From: BOG-908 sp964250925
GTDB taxonomy: Bacteria; Pseudomonadota; Alphaproteobacteria; Acetobacterales; Acetobacteraceae
Direction: 5' to 3'
DNA: 64,000 bases
Assembly (NCBI GenBank): GCA_964250925.1
Contig: CAXUHU010000001.1
Span: forward strand, 44,092-108,091
Under the pieces are notes generated by a model. That model was not told the DNA's origin. It made no database searches and worked only from the letters and a program-made list of their open reading frames with translations. Of the stretch, positions 61,422 to 64,000 are shown one piece after another. The position numbers and the translations under genes are program-made. The first letter of the stretch is position 1; each line of letters begins with the position of its first letter.

Positions 61422-62039
61422 TCAGGCGGTAAACGCCGCCCAACTCTCCGCCGTGCGTCCCCCGCGCACCTTGCGCATCCGTTCCACCTGACGGCTGAAG
61501 CGCGGCCCGTAAACACGCAGGCAACTGAACACGATCCGCACCCCATGCGGCAGCGTGCGGGCCAACGCCTCCATGCCGGCCGGCACGCCGGGATGTGGCA
61601 CAACCTGGCTGTCCTCGGACGGATAGGCGACCGGTTCAGCCAGTGCGTGGCTCAGGTGCGGGCAGAGTTTCCGCGCCCGGCGCCCGCAGGCCAAGTGCAC
61701 CGGCGGCACGGTACCGGCGTAGCGCATAGTCTCGCCCACCGCCACGAACCCGCCGGATTCCACCGGGAAGATGTGCCGGTCGCGCGCCAGCGTGCGCCGG
61801 CCGCAGACGTGGCACAGCTGACCCAGCATCCCCAGCCGCTGCCGTGTGACGTGCACGGCCGCGAATTTCGGCGACCCCTCGCCTGGCCGCTGCACCTGCA
61901 CCAGGTCGGCCATGCCGGGAAAGTTCTGCGAGGCGTGCAGGTCGTACGAATCCTCGGCCGTCCAGGAAACCGACCAGGGGACGTTCTCGCCGATGACCCA
62001 GCGGCCGAACGGCGCAGCATGTTTTGCCGGAACGGTCAT
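61422..62039 (-). CDS. Hypothetical protein with Cys pairs
   Basis: 205 residues, open and coding-like. CHVCGRRTLARDRHIFP near residues 76-92 gives a CxxC zinc-knuckle-like element, and HLACGRRARKLCPHLSHAL supplies two further Cys and a His near residues 116-134, so a zinc site is plausible. WVIGENVPWSVSWTAEDSYDLH opens the chain. No family recognised. The basic C-terminal region (RFSRQVERMRKVRGGR) would suit nucleic-acid binding, but this is inference. Single gene between long intergenic stretches; could be phage-derived. Confidence 0.6.
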   Translation of the reverse strand: MTVPAKHAAPFGRWVIGENVPWSVSWTAEDSYDLHASQNFPGMADLVQVQRPGEGSPKFAAVHVTRQRLGMLGQLCHVCGRRTLARDRHIFPVESGGFVAVGETMRYAGTVPPVHLACGRRARKLCPHLSHALAEPVAYPSEDSQVVPHPGVPAGMEALARTLPHGVRIVFSCLRVYGPRFSRQVERMRKVRGGRTAESWAAFTA

Positions 62040-62351
62040 CTGTGGAGCGCCTGCCCGTCGAAGCAGGCCGCAAAAGGCACAGTGCGTATCGGGAGGTGCC
62101 GAAACTCACCAGAGTAGCGCGCAGCATCCATTGACCGCTTCAAGCCTCACCTAGCATCGAGGCCAGAAGGTCCGACCGAGGATGCAATACACGGCAGCCA
62201 TGGGGATTACACCGGCGGGGCCGCTCACCGCCTCCGTTCCGAGGGCGCCTTCAACGTGCGATCGTCCTGGCCGGGCTTCCCCAACTGCTGCCCCTGACCT
62301 ACTCAACGTAGTGCGATAGGATCGCCGCACCCCACCCCGGAGTTCTGCGCC
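62040..62351 (+). other. Intergenic region upstream of purQ
   Basis: 312 bp with no supported gene. It holds the purQ promoter candidate at 62294-62322 and presumably the promoter of the divergent hypothetical gene. purS, which often precedes purQ, is not present here. Confidence 0.4.
62294..62322 (+). promoter_or_regulatory. Sigma-70-like promoter candidate for purQ-purL
   Basis: CTGACC (62294-62299), a 17-bp spacer, then TAGGAT (62317-62322), 30 bp upstream of the TTG start. Spacing is ideal; both hexamers differ from consensus at two positions. Assigned by eye. Confidence 0.45.
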
Positions 62352-63043
62352 TTGAAAGCCGCCATCCTGATTTTCCCCGGCACCAACCGCGAGCGCGACG
62401 TGGCCATTGCCCTTCGCCAGGCGACAGGCCAGGCGCCGTCCCAGGTGTGGCACCGCGAAACCACCCTGCCCGACCACCTGGACCTGGCCGTTCTGCCCGG
62501 CGGTTTCAGCCACGGCGACTACCTGCGCTGCGGCGCCATGGCGGCCCGATCGCCGATCATGCCCGCCCTGCACGCCTTTGCCGCGCGCGGCGGCCACATC
62601 CTGGGGATCTGCAACGGGTTCCAGATACTGACCGAGGCCGGCCTGCTGCCCGGTGTCCTGCTGCGCAACGCCGCTCTGCGCTTCATCAGCCGCAACTGCC
62701 ACCTGCGCGTGGAACGGGCCGATACGGCGTTCACCCGCCACTACCAGCACGGCCAGGTGTTCCGCGCGCCCATGGCGCATGGCGACGGCAACTACTACGC
62801 CGACGCCGAGACGGTGGCGATGCTGGAAGACGAAGGCCGCGTGGTGTTCCGCTATGCGGCGCCGGATGGCCGCATCACGCAAGCCGCCAACCCCAACGGC
62901 AGCATCAACGCGATCGCCGGGGTCGCCAGCGCAAATCTACGCGTTCTGGGGCTGATGCCGCACCCGGAAAACCTGGTGGATGCGGTGATGGGCGGCACGG
63001 ACGGCAAGCCGCTCTTCGACGGTCTGGCCGAAGCGCTGGCGGC

Positions 63044-63047
<4 letters not shown>
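62352..63047 (+). CDS. purQ: Phosphoribosylformylglycinamidine synthase, glutaminase subunit
   Basis: Class I glutamine amidotransferase feeding ammonia to PurL in purine synthesis. 231 residues from a TTG start with GGAG nine bases ahead. The nucleophile Cys is in ILGICNGFQIL, the His-Glu pair in LMPHPENLVD, and the N-terminal ILIFPGTNRERDV is typical. Overlaps the purL ATG (ATGA), ensuring a balanced PurQ/PurL ratio. Confidence 0.95.

Positions 63048-64000
<953 letters not shown>

Overview
The window is a GC-rich, gene-dense bacterial chromosome segment. Gene order and content point to an alphaproteobacterium, most likely of the Acetobacteraceae/Rhodospirillales. Supporting signs are the hisG-hisD-infA-maf-RNase G-yacG run, ispB next to a DUF2007 gene and an NPPW methyltransferase, an RNase E with a long acidic insertion in its S1 region, a PBP1A-prfB block, an archaeal-type class I aldolase, a TonB-dependent receptor, and palindromes resembling ones I associate with that family. 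The family-level assignment is inference. No CRISPR array, rRNA, intact insertion sequence or prophage was seen, and there is one tRNA (Phe, GAA).

Layout. 1-3534 (minus): an exopolysaccharide operon with overlapping stops and starts: undecaprenyl-phosphate sugar transferase, a BY-kinase-like protein with a broken P-loop, a polymerase/ligase-type membrane protein, and a glycosyltransferase cut by the window edge. 3727-8222 (minus): class II aldolase, prfB with a classical +1 programmed frameshift, and PBP1A, divergent from rne (8751-11693). 11795-16432 (minus): a tight housekeeping operon (LigT-like, FAD protein, aroE, coaE, CoxG-like, dnaQ). 16408-21775: small conserved gene, MATE pump, and a coupled psd-pssA-gcdH unit. 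21873-25511: secreted proteins of unclear role, a TAXI-type binding protein, arfB and an exported methyltransferase. 25618-29867: hisG-hisD, infA-maf-RNase G-like-yacG, tRNA-Phe. 30212-37854: membrane proteins, a frameshifted M48 protease, a lipoprotein, an APC permease divergent from a TonB receptor, then an NPPW methyltransferase and DUF2007 pair. 38071-42475: polyprenyl synthase, then a polyamine catabolic pair (spermidine dehydrogenase and gamma-aminobutyraldehyde dehydrogenase). 42657-51190: a ribonucleotide reductase island with class Ia nrdA and nrdB separated by class II nrdJ, cardiolipin synthase and a blue-light (LOV) histidine kinase/response regulator pair. 51349-64000: nitroreductase, class I aldolase-thiE, a very large Gly/Ala-rich repetitive protein, bioF-bioD-glycosyltransferase, a secreted amidohydrolase-like protein without its metal ligands, and purQ-purL (cut by the window edge).

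The points most worth a second look are: (i) the LOV kinase and its divergent response regulator, with two back-to-back promoter-like sites carrying the EcfG GGAAC element; (ii) the 861-residue glycine-rich protein; (iii) the split and duplicated ribonucleotide reductase island with a perfect 15-bp inverted repeat upstream of nrdB; (iv) three proteins whose family catalytic motifs are degenerate (BY-kinase-like, RNase G-like, amidohydrolase-like).
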